The translations under genes were made by a program, and so were the position numbers. From contig JAOAPC010000020.1 of the NCBI GenBank assembly GCA_025462735.1, positions 161,421 through 225,420 on the forward strand: a stretch of 64,000 nt of DNA, given 5' to 3'. Positions within the stretch are counted from its first letter, which is position 1. Each line of letters starts with the position of its first letter. Below, piece by piece: positions 1 to 9,783 of this stretch. The notes under the pieces were generated by a model, which saw only the letters and a program-made list of their open reading frames with translations, had not been told where the DNA came from and did no database searches. This DNA is from Acidobacteriaceae bacterium. GTDB taxonomy: Bacteria; Acidobacteriota; Terriglobia; Terriglobales; Acidobacteriaceae.

Positions 1-1283
1 ACCTTGGTATGGTGATCGATATGTTCCGGCGTGGTTGCAGGGGACATCAGCGCCATGTTGTGGAATGGCGTGAGCAGGATTCCGCGGTTCATGGCGAAGA
101 GGTGCATGAAGCGCTCTAACTCGAAGTCCATAGCATCGTGGGCTTCGGTGCCATTGCGCGGCGTTTGCCGTGCAAATAAGTACTCCGCGCGGCATCCGAG
201 TCGGGTAACGTGCCAGGGAACATCAAACTCCGCAATTGCTTTGGCCACGCCCTCAGTCCAGCGCTCGGCCAGTGGAATCATATGCTCAAAAGCTTTCTCG
301 GTGAGAACCTTCTCCAGCGTGGCCCGCATGGCAGCGAGCGAAAGCGCGTTTCCGGCAAGAGTGCCTCCAATGCCACCCACGTCGCAGTCTTCAAGATTGT
401 GGCGGGCGACGATCGGATCGGCGACGGCCTGCGTAAATCCGTATGTGGAACCGGGGACACCTCCGCCGATCGGTTTGCCGAAAACCAAAAAGTCAGGGTC
501 CAGATTTTCGGCACGCGTATAGCCGCCGGGACCGGCGCAGATGGTGTGAGTTTCGTCGATGATGAGCAAGGTGCCGTACTTGCGAGTCAGTTTGCGCAGC
601 TGCTCGTGAAAGGCCGGGTCAGCATGCACGATGCCGACATTGGTCATAGCTGGTTCGGCTAGGACGCAGGCGACATCGCGGGGGCTAAGCGCCTTCTCCA
701 GTGCCGCGACGTCATTGAATTCGACCACTTTAGTCGTGACTGTGGGATCGACCGGCGGGCCGACATTTCCTCGGCGAGCCTTGGCCACCCCATTCTCCAG
801 AGTGATGAAGGTTTCGTCCACGCTGCCGTGATAGCACCAGTTGAAAACCAGAATTTTTGGGCGGCCGGTGATCTGGCGGGCTAAGCGAATAGCAAAGCGG
901 TTCGCATCAGTCGCTGTGAGAGCGAATTGCCAGAAAGGCAAACCGAAGCGCTTTTGCAGTTCCTCGCCGACCCAGACCGAGTCTTCACTCGGGAGCATAA
1001 GCGTAATGCCGCGCTCGACTTGTTGCTGTACCGCCGACACGGTCGCGGCGGGCGAGTGTCCGGTCATGGCGCCAGTGTCGCCGAGGCAAAGATCGACGTA
1101 GCAGTGACCGTCAACATCCACGAATTCCGCACCATGAGCTTCGCGCACAAAAGGCGGGAAGGCGCCGGCCCATTTGACCATCCAGTTCATGGGGACGCCG
1201 CCCAGCAAAGACTTCCGGGCACGTTCGAACAGGACCTTGGATTTTGGCCGCTGTGTAATAAATTTCTGTTGTTCAGACTGCAT
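1..1283 (-). CDS. class III PLP aminotransferase (glutamate-1-semialdehyde aminomutase-like), 3' end outside window
   Basis: Reading the minus strand from the ATG at 1281-1283 gives an open frame of about 427 codons that leaves the window still open, so the C-terminus is missing. The protein shows the fold-type I order of a class III aminotransferase: an N-terminal GGVPMNWM segment, DxDG and GDTGAMTGHSP near residues 60-80, a diagnostic IIDETHT stretch (the Asp that pairs with the PLP ring nitrogen), and VFGKPIGGG with the presumed Schiff-base lysine at residue 270. This subgroup resembles glutamate-1-semialdehyde aminomutase but is usually an amino-donor transaminase of unknown substrate. 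No heme-pathway genes are adjacent, so a hemL role is not supported. Family is certain; substrate is unknown. Confidence 0.88.
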   Translation of the reverse strand, partial: MQSEQQKFITQRPKSKVLFERARKSLLGGVPMNWMVKWAGAFPPFVREAHGAEFVDVDGHCYVDLCLGDTGAMTGHSPAATVSAVQQQVERGITLMLPSEDSVWVGEELQKRFGLPFWQFALTATDANRFAIRLARQITGRPKILVFNWCYHGSVDETFITLENGVAKARRGNVGPPVDPTVTTKVVEFNDVAALEKALSPRDVACVLAEPAMTNVGIVHADPAFHEQLRKLTRKYGTLLIIDETHTICAGPGGYTRAENLDPDFLVFGKPIGGGVPGSTYGFTQAVADPIVARHNLEDCDVGGIGGTLAGNALSLAAMRATLEKVLTEKAFEHMIPLAERWTEGVAKAIAEFDVPWHVTRLGCRAEYLFARQTPRNGTEAHDAMDFELERFMHLFAMNRGILLTPFHNMALMSPATTPEHIDHHTK

Positions 1284-1447
1284 TAACGAACGAAGACGGT
1301 CACGATCGATCGAGCGCATTCATATGTACCGCGGCTGTCGCGAAGATTTGATCACGAAGAGGTCAGAATTGTAGCTGAAAGCGAAAAAGAGAGGCAAATG
1401 GGGGCAATGGAAAAAGTGGACGTCACTGACATGTGCCGCCGCGAGAG

Positions 1448-2589
1448 TCAATGTGCATTTGCGGATAGAGCCGCGTCAAGAACGTAATCGACGACCAGTT
1501 TGTCGGTGAGCGCACCCGCACCTTGGACATGGAAGTTGGTAGTCGTAATGACAATTACGAGAGATTCGTCCGGGAAGATCAGAACTTTGTTGCCCCCGTT
1601 GCCGTACATTCCCCAGGAATGCAACGAGTGGGCATGAAAGTGGAACGTCTGCAGCCACCAGAGGTACCCATAGTCTGTATCCTCGCGAGCATTGGCGTGT
1701 GCGCGAAGCGACGTCTCCACCCATCCGGCAGAAAGGACCGGTTTCCCATTCCACATCCCGCGGTCCAAATAAAGTTGCCCCAACTTGACCAAGTCGCGGC
1801 TCCGCAATTCGACACCACCACCCGTCATCGCCGTACCGAGGGGCTGAAAGTGCCACTTCACGGAGGTTATGCCGAGAGGCGCGAACAGAACCTCGCGAGC
1901 AAAATCTGGTACAGGCCGCTTGACCGCTCGTTCGAGCACCACTCCCAACGTGGTAGCGCCGGCAGTGCAATAGCTCCAACTCCGGCCGTAGGGAGAATCT
2001 TTAGGCTTTGTTTCCCAGTCCGGAAAGCCGCGAATTGGCAAATTGAGCGCAAACTTGGCCCAATCCTCCACCAGATACATTCGCTCCTCGTTTCCGCGGG
2101 AGAATGCATTCTCGTCGTCGCACTCGAGCAGTGAGCTCATTGTCAGGAAATCTTCGATGGTAATTTTGCTCTTCCGTGGGTCGGGGTTTTCGAGCGGCAA
2201 CTTGTCCTGCAGGTAGTCCAGAACGTGTGCGTCGACATTTGGAATGAGTTGCCGATCAATTGCGGCTCCGATCAATATCCCGGTGATTGTCTTCGTCGCG
2301 GACCGGGTATTCCGCAATCCGCTCACGCCATCGCTATCGAAGTAGCGTTCAAAGGCTAGTTTTCCGTGCCGTGCAATGAGAACACTGGTAATCGCCTTGA
2401 ACTCTCCGGCTTGATTGCCTGCTCCATTTGGCCCAGTCGTATGGCTGAAATGCCGGCCGAGGAGGGATCAGTGGATGACAAGTCGTCGCCATATGCGGCA
2501 TCGACCGCCATCAGTAGAAGGAGCAAACTGAACGCCAGCGAAAGCACCAGTATGGTTCGGGACAAACGGGACCGTAGTGGGAACGTCAT
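1448..2589 (-). pseudogene. exported beta-lactamase-fold serine hydrolase, interrupted by a frameshift
   Basis: The first part starts at the ATG at 2587-2589 with a clear signal peptide (SRTILVLSLAFSLLLLLMAVDAAYG). It runs to MEQAIK near 2415, after which this frame stops within about 20 codons. The neighbouring frame continues the protein without a gap (AGEFKAITSVLIARHGKLAFERYF) and then carries the SxxK motif as SATK, a Tyr motif (SYCTAG) and a C-terminal GNGGN strand. That order matches class C beta-lactamase-fold esterases, close to the 6-aminohexanoate-dimer hydrolase type. The break lies at about 2408-2416 and is explained by one missing base. Either the gene is recently inactivated or the base is a sequencing error. 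Restored, the protein would be about 380 residues and periplasmic. Substrate unknown. Confidence 0.8.
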
Positions 2590-2761
2590 GTTCAGTACTC
2601 TACTGTGGCGGCAGCTACGTTTTGTCAAAAATTCAACATTCAGTGCGGCGGATAAAAAGCGCAACGGCGATTGAATCATTTCGCTCCCAGAACAAGTCTC
2701 GCCATCAACTTGCCCCTCCTCCGGCCCGGCGTTAGCATGAAAGGTTCCCAGGAGGCTGCGA

Positions 2762-4300
2762 ATGGCAACCGATACCCTGACGAAACCCATCATCGAGGGC
2801 GACGCTTCTCGCCCCAACATTTATCGAAACTTCATCGACGGCGAGTGGGTCGAATCCGCGTCCGGTGAGACCTTTGAGGACCGCAATCCTGCCGACACTC
2901 GCGACGTAGTCGGAATCTTTCAGAAATCCAACAAGGACGACGTCAACGCCGCCGTCGATGCCGCAAGAAACGCATTTGTGAAGTGGCGGCTGGTTCCAGC
3001 GCCGCGCCGCGCCGAGATCATCTACCTTGCCGCCGAAATGTTGGCCGAACGCAAAGAGGAATACGCGCGTGACATGACCCGCGAGATGGGCAAGGTGTTG
3101 AAGGAAACTCGCGGCGATGTTCAGGAAGCTGTGGACACAGCGTATTACATGGCGGGTGAAGGTCGGCGCCTGTTCGGTCCCACAACTCCTTCGGAGCTCC
3201 CGAACAAGTTTGCTATGGCAATACGCCAGCCCGTAGGTGTTTGCGGCATGATCACGCCCTGGAATTTCCCCATGGCGATTCCTTCCTGGAAGCTACTGCC
3301 CGCGCTCGTCTGCGGGAACACTTGCGTGATCAAGCCTGCACAAGACACTCCGCTTTCCACATTCAATCTGGTTCGCGTGCTTAGTGACGCTGGGGTACCA
3401 AAAGGCGTGGTGAACATTGTGACCGGATTCGGCCCGGACGCTGGCGCGCCCATGCTCGAACATCCCGAAGTTCGCGCAGTTTCATTCACTGGATCGAGCG
3501 CTGTTGGTCGAACGATTGGCACCGCGGCAGCTAAGACTTTCAAGCATTGTTCGCTGGAACTGGGCGGCAAGAATCCCATGATCGTGCTCGACGACGCGAA
3601 TCTGGATCTCGCAGTTGAAGGCGCTCTTTGGGGAGGCTTCGGCACCACCGGCCAACGCTGCACCGCGACCAGCCGCATCATCGTTCAGAAGGGCGTCTAT
3701 CGCGATTTTGTGAGCCAGCTGGTCGAGCGTGCGACCAAGCTTCGAGTGGGTAACGGACTGGACGAAACGAGCGACATGGGCCCTGCCATCAATGAGAGGC
3801 AACTGCAAACTGATCTGCAGTACGTTGACATTGGCAAGACCGAAGGGGCCAAGCTGCAGTGCGGCGGCAACCGTCTCACCAAGGGCGATTATCAGTATGG
3901 ATTTTTCATGGAGCCCACGATCTTCACGGACGTCGATCCCAAGATGCGCATCGCGCAGGAAGAAATCTTTGGGCCGGTGGTTTCGATCATTCCGTGCGAG
4001 GACTTCGATGACGCGATCGAGATTGCGAACAACATCGAATACGGCCTCTCGTCGGCAATCTACACGCGCGATGTCAATAAAGCATTCACTGCTATGCGCG
4101 ATCTCTACGCCGGCATCACTTACATCAATGCCCCTACCATTGGCGCCGAGGTCCACCTTCCTTTCGGCGGAACCAAGGCCACCGGCAATGGCCATCGCGA
4201 AGGCGGAATCGGCGCTATCGATTTCTACACTGAGTGGAAGTCGGTGTACGTGGACTACTCGGACCGGTTGCAGAGAGCGCAGATAGATCGGCCGGAGTAG
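2762..4300 (+). CDS. NAD(P)-dependent aldehyde dehydrogenase
   Basis: A full-length 512-residue ALDH. Visible landmarks are TPWNFP (oxyanion Asn168), the cofactor-binding KPA (Lys191), SFTGSSAVG of the Rossmann fold, ELGGKNP with the general base Glu266, and GQRCTATSR with the catalytic Cys300. EEIFGPVVS and the terminal [16 protein letters not shown] are also typical. The sequence is closest in style to semialdehyde dehydrogenases (alpha-ketoglutarate semialdehyde or piperideine-6-carboxylate type), which oxidise an omega-semialdehyde to the acid in sugar-acid or amino-acid breakdown. That assignment is from general resemblance only. The start is preceded by AGGAGGC about 6 bases upstream, a strong ribosome site. 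It is a single-gene unit, divergent from the broken serine hydrolase. Confidence 0.93.
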   Translation: MATDTLTKPIIEGDASRPNIYRNFIDGEWVESASGETFEDRNPADTRDVVGIFQKSNKDDVNAAVDAARNAFVKWRLVPAPRRAEIIYLAAEMLAERKEEYARDMTREMGKVLKETRGDVQEAVDTAYYMAGEGRRLFGPTTPSELPNKFAMAIRQPVGVCGMITPWNFPMAIPSWKLLPALVCGNTCVIKPAQDTPLSTFNLVRVLSDAGVPKGVVNIVTGFGPDAGAPMLEHPEVRAVSFTGSSAVGRTIGTAAAKTFKHCSLELGGKNPMIVLDDANLDLAVEGALWGGFGTTGQRCTATSRIIVQKGVYRDFVSQLVERATKLRVGNGLDETSDMGPAINERQLQTDLQYVDIGKTEGAKLQCGGNRLTKGDYQYGFFMEPTIFTDVDPKMRIAQEEIFGPVVSIIPCEDFDDAIEIANNIEYGLSSAIYTRDVNKAFTAMRDLYAGITYINAPTIGAEVHLPFGGTKATGNGHREGGIGAIDFYTEWKSVYVDYSDRLQRAQIDRPE

Positions 4301-4395
4301 GGAACTCGTCGTTAGCCGTTCGTCGTTAGTCGTTGGTTAAATCAAAGGGTTTTACGGCGGATAACTCTAAGATTGCCAAGATTGCTTCAGTATTT

Positions 4396-4468
4396 TCTCG
4401 GCGAACTCTGCGTTCTCTGCGGTTAAAAGCTTTTGCTCCTGGTTTTGTCTCTGCGGTTAAAAGCTTTT
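4396..4468 (+). repeat. intergenic repeat with core CTCTGCGGTTAAAAGC, two tandem copies
   Basis: Two copies of CTCTGCGGTTAAAAGCTTTT lie at about 4415-4434 and 4449-4468, preceded by GGCGAACTCTGCGTT. The same wording recurs at 41,201-41,222 and, more diverged, at 5,735 and 11,564. The copies sit just before the aminotransferase start. They do not encode protein and look like a dispersed, REP-like family. Confidence 0.75.
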
Positions 4469-4496
4469 TGTTTTGAATCGTGTTTACAATATTCAT

Positions 4497-5702
4497 ATGC
4501 CCGTAACCCAAACTCGCGAAATCGCCCCGGCCCAACGTCTCGAGAACCTGCGTTATGCCATCCGCGACCTGGTCGGTCTGGCCGATGAAGTCAAACGGCA
4601 GGGCCACAAGGTTTTGTATTTGAACGTCGGCGATCCGAACATTTTTGATTTCGCCACGCCGCCGCACGTTATTGAGGCCGCGTACCGCGCCATGCGCGAC
4701 AACAAGAACGGCTACGCACCTTCAGCAGGAGTTCCGGAAGCGATCGACGCAATTCGCGCCGAGGCTGAGCGAAGCGGCATCAGCAGCGTCCAGAATATTT
4801 TCGTAAGCAATGGCGCCGGCGAAGCGGTTGATCTCTGCCTTACCGCACTCCTCAACCCTGGCGACAACGTTCTCACCCCACGTCCTGACTATCCTCTCTA
4901 TCCCGCCGTGCTTTGCAAAACCGGGGCTGACCCGAATCCCTACTATTTGAATGAAGATGATGGCTGGCAGCCCGAACTGGATGACATCAAGAAGCGAATC
5001 AATTCGCGGACCAAAGCCATTGTTCTAATCAATCCGAACAATCCCACCGGCGCGCTGTGTACCCGAAAGATGCTAGAAGATCTCGCCGAGTTCGCACGGC
5101 GGCACAATCTGCTCATAATCGCTGACGAGATCTACGACAAGCTGATTCTCGACGGCGGCGAGCACATCTCAATTGCTGCGGTTGCTCCCGATGTTCCGAT
5201 TGTCACGATCGGTGGGTTGTCGAAAAATTATCTCGCTCCAGGATGGCGAATGGGGTGGGGCATTGTGAGCGGCGAAGCGGCGGCGGTGAAGCCCTACGTC
5301 GAAGGCATTCACAAGATGCTGCGGGCGCGGCTTTCGGCCAATCATCCGCAACAGTACGCCATCAAAGTTGCACTCGAAGGTCCGCAAGATCACCTGGTCG
5401 AAGTGCGCCGGAAACTTACTGCCCGAAGGGATCTCACGGTCCAAGCCTGCAACTCGATTCCGGGCATGAGTTGCGTTCCTCCACGTGGCGCGTTCTATGC
5501 CTTCCCCCGAATCGATGTTCCCGAAGACGATGCCGTGTGGGTGAAACAATTGCTGCTGGAAAAGCACATCCTGACGGTGCAGGGTTCAGGCTTCGGGCAA
5601 AAGCCTGGCACCAAGCACTTCCGCATCGTGTTTCTGCCGCAGGAAGAAACGCTTAAGCAGGCCTACTCAGAGATTCGCAATTTCATGAAGACGCGTTCTT
5701 GA
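4497..5702 (+). CDS. class I/II aminotransferase, alanine-transaminase-like
   Basis: From the ATG at 4497 the product has 401 residues; an in-frame TTG 24 bases upstream is less likely. It shows the fold-type I class I pattern: YLNVGDPN, NKNGYAPSAG, VSNGAGEAVD, the NPNNPTGA loop, ADEIYDKL (Asp contacting the pyridine nitrogen, Tyr contacting O3'), GGLSKNYLAPGWRMGW with the Schiff-base Lys, and a C-terminal Arg (HFRIVFLP) for the substrate carboxylate. The sequence is of the AlaA/AlaC type, which exchanges amino groups between alanine or glutamate and 2-oxo acids. It is monocistronic, with a repeat-filled leader upstream and an inverted repeat downstream. Substrate specificity is inferred from family resemblance only. 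Confidence 0.88.
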   Translation: MPVTQTREIAPAQRLENLRYAIRDLVGLADEVKRQGHKVLYLNVGDPNIFDFATPPHVIEAAYRAMRDNKNGYAPSAGVPEAIDAIRAEAERSGISSVQNIFVSNGAGEAVDLCLTALLNPGDNVLTPRPDYPLYPAVLCKTGADPNPYYLNEDDGWQPELDDIKKRINSRTKAIVLINPNNPTGALCTRKMLEDLAEFARRHNLLIIADEIYDKLILDGGEHISIAAVAPDVPIVTIGGLSKNYLAPGWRMGWGIVSGEAAAVKPYVEGIHKMLRARLSANHPQQYAIKVALEGPQDHLVEVRRKLTARRDLTVQACNSIPGMSCVPPRGAFYAFPRIDVPEDDAVWVKQLLLEKHILTVQGSGFGQKPGTKHFRIVFLPQEETLKQAYSEIRNFMKTRS

Positions 5703-5734
5703 CGCAAGCCACTTCTGTGGTTTTCCTTCGCGTA

Positions 5735-5790
5735 CCTTCGTGTCCTTTGTGGTTAATGCCTTTGAATTCGAACTACCAAGGACACGAAGG
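5735..5790. repeat. inverted repeat with 13-bp perfect arms (CCTTCGTGTCCTT)
   Basis: CCTTCGTGTCCTT at 5735-5747 is matched by its exact reverse complement at 5778-5790, separated by 30 bases; similarity extends imperfectly for about 7 bases inward. It follows the aminotransferase stop by about 30 bases and could fold into a hairpin, but no T-run follows, so it is not a standard intrinsic terminator. It is a diverged, head-to-head pair of the same GTGGTTA-type repeat seen at 4,396 and 11,564. Confidence 0.75.
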
Positions 5791-5841
5791 AATGCTTTAG
5801 ATCTTTGAGTCTTTTTTCTGAATCTGCTCTAATCGGGCTGC

Positions 5842-6567
5842 GTGATCGACATTCACTGCCACATCTTGCCCGAAGTAGATGACGGCCCGAAATCCTGGGA
5901 CATCGCGGAAGCCATGTGCCAAATGGCGGCGCAAGATGGTATCGAGCACATTGTCGCTACGCCGCATTCGAACGATCGTTATTTCTACGACCGGAAATAT
6001 CTTTCAACCCTGCTCCAAACGTTGCAACAGCGCATCGGACCGCAACCGGTGTTAAGCCTTGGCTGCGACTTTCATCTCTCCTACGACAATATGCAGAGCG
6101 CGATACGCAAGCCGGAACAATTCTGTATCGGCAGCAGCCATTACTTGCTGGTCGAGTTCAGCAACTTCGGCATCTCTCCGCAAGTCGATGATTGGTTCAC
6201 GCAAATACGCCAGCGCGGCATCACGCCGATCATTACTCATCCCGAACGCAATCCCATCTTGCAGCAGGATCCGCACCGCATATTAAATTGGATAGAACTT
6301 GGATGTGCGGTGCAGGTTACCGCTTCGGTGTTCACCGGATTCTGGGGTCCGCGTCCGCGCCAAATAGCGGACCGGCTGCTAAAAGAAAAAGCTGTGCATT
6401 TCCTTTCGACCGATGCGCATGACACCAAGCGTCGTGTGCCCATACTCTCCGAGGCAAGAAAGGTAATTGCAAAGGAGTTCGGAGAGGAACTTGCGCGGTC
6501 GCTGGTTGAAGACAATCCGGCAGCAGTCGTCAAGAATCAGCCGCTTCCGTACTTCCCCCAGAATTGA
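5842..6567 (+). CDS. PHP-domain tyrosine-protein phosphatase, CpsB/YwqE-like
   Basis: The frame starts at GTG 5842 and gives 241 residues, the usual length of the CpsB/CapC family. Metal-binding residues of the PHP fold are in place: HCH near the N-terminus (IDIHCHILPEVDDGP), ATPH, THPERN, and STDAHD near residue 190. In this family the enzyme removes phosphate from the tyrosine cluster of bacterial tyrosine kinases that govern polysaccharide export. No capsule or Wzc-like kinase gene is in the window, so this copy is an orphan. No good upstream ATG exists, which supports the GTG start. Confidence 0.88.
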   Translation: MIDIHCHILPEVDDGPKSWDIAEAMCQMAAQDGIEHIVATPHSNDRYFYDRKYLSTLLQTLQQRIGPQPVLSLGCDFHLSYDNMQSAIRKPEQFCIGSSHYLLVEFSNFGISPQVDDWFTQIRQRGITPIITHPERNPILQQDPHRILNWIELGCAVQVTASVFTGFWGPRPRQIADRLLKEKAVHFLSTDAHDTKRRVPILSEARKVIAKEFGEELARSLVEDNPAAVVKNQPLPYFPQN

Positions 6568-6572
6568 CTGTC

Positions 6573-7148
6573 TTATCGCGCAGGAACCGCAGATATGCCA
6601 GACGACGGAGCTGAAACTTGCGCCGAATTCGCCGGGATTGAGCCACCTGCAGGCAGGGACACATGCGATGACGAAGCTTTCGCCGACACCGACGACCTCG
6701 AAGCAACATGCGCCGTAGGCTCTGCGGCCATCGTCATGGCGCTATCTGGGTTGAGCAAATGTTCGTGATCAGGGCCGAGCCCCAGTCGAATCAGAGCGCG
6801 GGAATCGGGGATCGATTTGCTCTGCCATCCCTGGTCCGCCTGATAACGATGCAGTGCCTGTTGCGTGGACGCGTCCCATTTGCCTGAAGGCTCTCCCTTC
6901 AGGTAGTGCTCACGGACCAGCGCTTCTTGAATTTGCCGAATCCGCTCTCCATCAATCGCCTTCTGGCCGCGAGCCCTTCGCGTCTTCTTGCTCGAGTGAT
7001 GCGTGGCATGGTGCGTGGACTTTTGCGCCTTCGCATTTGCAGTCGCGGGCTGCGGCTTAGCGGCGGAAGTGCTGCCAAAGGCCAATGACAACGACGCGGC
7101 CAGCAGCACAGTCGCGGCTACCATCGGCAATTTATACTTCACATCCAT
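6573..7148 (-). CDS. secreted protein with a peptidoglycan-binding domain
   Basis: This 191-residue protein begins with a signal peptide (KLPMVAATVLLAASLSLAFGSTSAA), followed by a basic, His-rich linker. A single PG_binding_1-type module follows at about residues 67-110 (RIRQIQEALVREHYLKG, then WDASTQQALHRYQADQGW). The last 70 residues are Ser/Ala-rich and low in complexity. No catalytic domain is present, so it probably anchors to or senses the cell wall. Its stop lies 5 bases from the phosphatase stop (convergent). The start is 90 bases downstream of the HtrA stop on the same strand, so the two could share a transcript. Confidence 0.8.
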   Translation of the reverse strand: MDVKYKLPMVAATVLLAASLSLAFGSTSAAKPQPATANAKAQKSTHHATHHSSKKTRRARGQKAIDGERIRQIQEALVREHYLKGEPSGKWDASTQQALHRYQADQGWQSKSIPDSRALIRLGLGPDHEHLLNPDSAMTMAAEPTAHVASRSSVSAKASSSHVSLPAGGSIPANSAQVSAPSSGISAVPAR

Positions 7149-7241
7149 GCTCAGTCCTTCGCCTGGAACTCAGGAGTTCCGGCTCAGGTCATGATCTCCC
7201 AGAGCCGGGCCCCGCGCCAGTTCCGATAGTGCAGGTAACAG

Positions 7242-8810
7242 TTACGGAAGTGTTCCGGCCAGGAAAATTGTGCCGTCGTTCCGTCCCGCGCCACGTTGGC
7301 GCACCAGCAACACGACATCCTGACCGCTCTTCAACCCAGCCTGGACGCGGTCGAATTCCTCCTGGTTGTTCACCTTTTGCTTGTTGATCTCCAGGATCAC
7401 ATCTCCCCGCGTCAGGCCAATGTCATCGGCAAACGAGCCCGGCTTGACCTCTTGAACAACCACGCCCTGGCCCGAGGGAACATTCAGGCGATCGGCCATT
7501 TCCGGCGTGAGATCGCGCACCATTGCACCCAGTTTGCTCTGCTTCGGTGTTGCCTGTTCGCCGCCCTCTTCTTCATCTCCCAACCGGCTGGCGAATAGCT
7601 TGGCACGATCAGCAACTGTCACCGCAGCTTCGTCTTTCTTGCCGTTGCGGTAGTATCCGAGCGACACTTTCGAACCTGGTCTACGGCTGGCGATATCTGA
7701 GACCAGCTCGTCGCCATTCTTCACCGGTTTTCCGTCAACGGAAAATATGGTGTCCCCCACCTTCAGCCCTGCGCGTTCCGCCGGACTGCCAGGCACCACG
7801 CTCGAGATCGTAATTCCGCCCTGCCCGCCGTAAACGCGCGAAATGGCCGGGTTCTCCTGCGCGTTGAACTCGATCCCAATCGATCCACGTTCCACCCTGT
7901 GCTCGGGTCCGGTGAGCTGGTTATAAACTTGCGCGATGGTATTTGAGGGCAGCGCGAATCCCACTCCCGCGTACGCATTGGTGTCAGTCAGAATCGCCGT
8001 ATTAATGCCGATCACTTCACCTTCCATATTGACAAGCGGCCCGCCTGAATTTCCCGGATTGATCGCAGCATCAGTTTGAATGAACGACTGAAACTGGCGA
8101 TTGGGTACGATGTTGCGTCCCTTAGCCGAAACAATGCCGGCGGTTACCGTTGCCTGCAGCCCAAACGGGCTTCCCACCGCGAGCACCCAGTCGCCAACTT
8201 GCATGCCCTCCGAATTGCCCAACTTGGCTGTCGGCAAAGCGTGGTCTATATCAATCTTGATCACGGCCAGATCGGTTTCCGTGTCGCTGCCAATGACCTT
8301 GGCGTCGTGTTGAACCCCCGGCGCATCGTCCTGCAGGTGTACGCGAATGCGGTCCGCTTTCTCGACCACGTGACGATTGGTGATGATGAAGCCTTTCGAA
8401 TCTACGAGCACCCCTGAACCTAAAGACCGCTCACGGATTGGCCCCTGTTGGCCGCCTTGGCCGCCAAAAAACTTGTCAAAGAAATCACCGAAAGGGCTCT
8501 CCTCTGGGCCGCCCTCCTGATCGCCGCCACCGCGCCGACGCGACGGCTTGATGGTCGATTCGGTATTAATGTTGACTACCGCGGGCTCGATCGCCTTTGC
8601 GATCTGCGAAAACTGGTTGGAAAGCTGGCGGGGTGAAGGTATGGTCAACGGGGTCGCGTCAGCGGATCGTTTCTCTTTCTCTTGGCCCTTTACACCGTAC
8701 GAAACCACGGTGCCGATCAGAATTCCGACCGTCAGAGTGAGCAAAATGACCGCAGTGAAGCCCAGGCGGTTAGCTTTAAAACGCTCCCACAAATTGGCGC
8801 GCGCTTCCAT
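7242..8810 (-). CDS. membrane-anchored HtrA/DegP-family serine protease
   Basis: The start is taken at the ATG at 8808-8810 (MEARANLWERFKANRLG), giving 522 residues. A single N-terminal membrane segment (residues 17-40) anchors the protein. The trypsin-like domain carries the triad His147 (ITNRHVV), Asp180 (TDLAVIKI) and Ser255 (NPGNSGGPL). Two PDZ domains follow, at about residues 330-420 and 440-520. A Gly/Gln-rich loop at residues 93-125 corresponds to the LA loop. The family degrades or chaperones misfolded envelope proteins. The architecture is complete, so the protein should be active. Confidence 0.95.
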   Translation of the reverse strand: MEARANLWERFKANRLGFTAVILLTLTVGILIGTVVSYGVKGQEKEKRSADATPLTIPSPRQLSNQFSQIAKAIEPAVVNINTESTIKPSRRRGGGDQEGGPEESPFGDFFDKFFGGQGGQQGPIRERSLGSGVLVDSKGFIITNRHVVEKADRIRVHLQDDAPGVQHDAKVIGSDTETDLAVIKIDIDHALPTAKLGNSEGMQVGDWVLAVGSPFGLQATVTAGIVSAKGRNIVPNRQFQSFIQTDAAINPGNSGGPLVNMEGEVIGINTAILTDTNAYAGVGFALPSNTIAQVYNQLTGPEHRVERGSIGIEFNAQENPAISRVYGGQGGITISSVVPGSPAERAGLKVGDTIFSVDGKPVKNGDELVSDIASRRPGSKVSLGYYRNGKKDEAAVTVADRAKLFASRLGDEEEGGEQATPKQSKLGAMVRDLTPEMADRLNVPSGQGVVVQEVKPGSFADDIGLTRGDVILEINKQKVNNQEEFDRVQAGLKSGQDVVLLVRQRGAGRNDGTIFLAGTLP

Positions 8811-8971
8811 GTTGAATAGCCTCCAGATTCCAAACCCCCGATTATACAGCCGCAAAGTGGTTGAAAAGGCAGGCCCGATTCGGCCTCTGTTCCTTAGACG
8901 CGGGAGCACAGGAAAGTGTTGTTGAGTCTTGCTCTGAACCTGTAAAGAAGTGTGATCTCAACGCGCAAGCC

Positions 8972-9655
8972 TCACTGATCGGTAAGCGAAATGAAGTTAA
9001 ACCCGCCGCCGATTGCCTCGAGTGCCACCACAGTTTGGAATTGGCTTTGGGTCAACTCAAGCGGGCCAGTATTCAAGTAAACGTTGGTCGTCCCCGGCGC
9101 GGTCATAAACACTTCGTAGTTGCCAATCGCTTCCGAGTGATACGACGTGGCCTGGTTAAAGTCGAGTTTAGCGGCAGCCGGCGTTGTCCCAGCAATACTG
9201 CTTCCGGCATTGACGATATAAACGTCGGCGGGACCCATTGTGGGCGATGCGTTGGCTACTCGGACTTGAGCGGTCCCAGTCGCGATTGTCGTGGTCGTGG
9301 TTGAGCCATCGGTAAGCAAAAGCGATTGCATCTTTGAGGCAGGGCCCGTCAGTAGGAGGGTCTGGTTCGCGCTGGCGGTCACCGAAATAGTCTGCTTAAA
9401 AATTGAAGTGGAATTGCTCACGGTCAGTACTTGAATTTGCCGTCCCCCGGATTTCACCGCTAGATATCCTGTGGAATTGGTGTAAGCAAGTGCGGTTGCG
9501 ACCTGCTTCCCGTCAATCAGGATGTCGACCGGGGGAGCATCGGACGAGGCCATTACAATTCGCAGCTGCTGTGTCGTGCTGGAACTGCTGCTGCCGCACC
9601 CGATCATCGAAACTATCCCAAGACACAGCGCAAACACCCCGGCACATCTGCCCAC
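8972..9655 (-). CDS. DUF4397-domain lipoprotein
   Basis: The 227-residue product has a lipoprotein signal peptide ending in a lipobox (SMIGC), then a poly-Ser linker. Two repeats of the DUF4397 beta-sandwich follow, at about residues 30-115 and 125-220, each opening with a QLRIVMASSDAPPVDILIDG or AQVRVANASPTMGPADVYI strand. The domain is frequent in secreted proteins of Acidobacteriota and Bacteroidota; its function is unknown. The gene stands alone between HtrA and the TonB-like gene, both on the same strand, with about 130-160 bases on each side. Confidence 0.82.
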   Translation of the reverse strand: MGRCAGVFALCLGIVSMIGCGSSSSSTTQQLRIVMASSDAPPVDILIDGKQVATALAYTNSTGYLAVKSGGRQIQVLTVSNSTSIFKQTISVTASANQTLLLTGPASKMQSLLLTDGSTTTTTIATGTAQVRVANASPTMGPADVYIVNAGSSIAGTTPAAAKLDFNQATSYHSEAIGNYEVFMTAPGTTNVYLNTGPLELTQSQFQTVVALEAIGGGFNFISLTDQ

Positions 9656-9783
9656 GTTTGCCTCCAGTGCAAGTTGTTGTTTATCAGAAATTCAGAAATT
9701 CTGGAAATAGGATGCGGCGCATGCCCTGCAACGATGTGCCGCGGAGTAGATTTTCCGCTTTGGAGATTTCGTCACGTGCCCAC

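Noticed and set aside
1..1283. hemL (glutamate-1-semialdehyde aminomutase)
   Set aside because: The fold matches, but no other heme-synthesis gene is near and the family contains many transaminases of other function.
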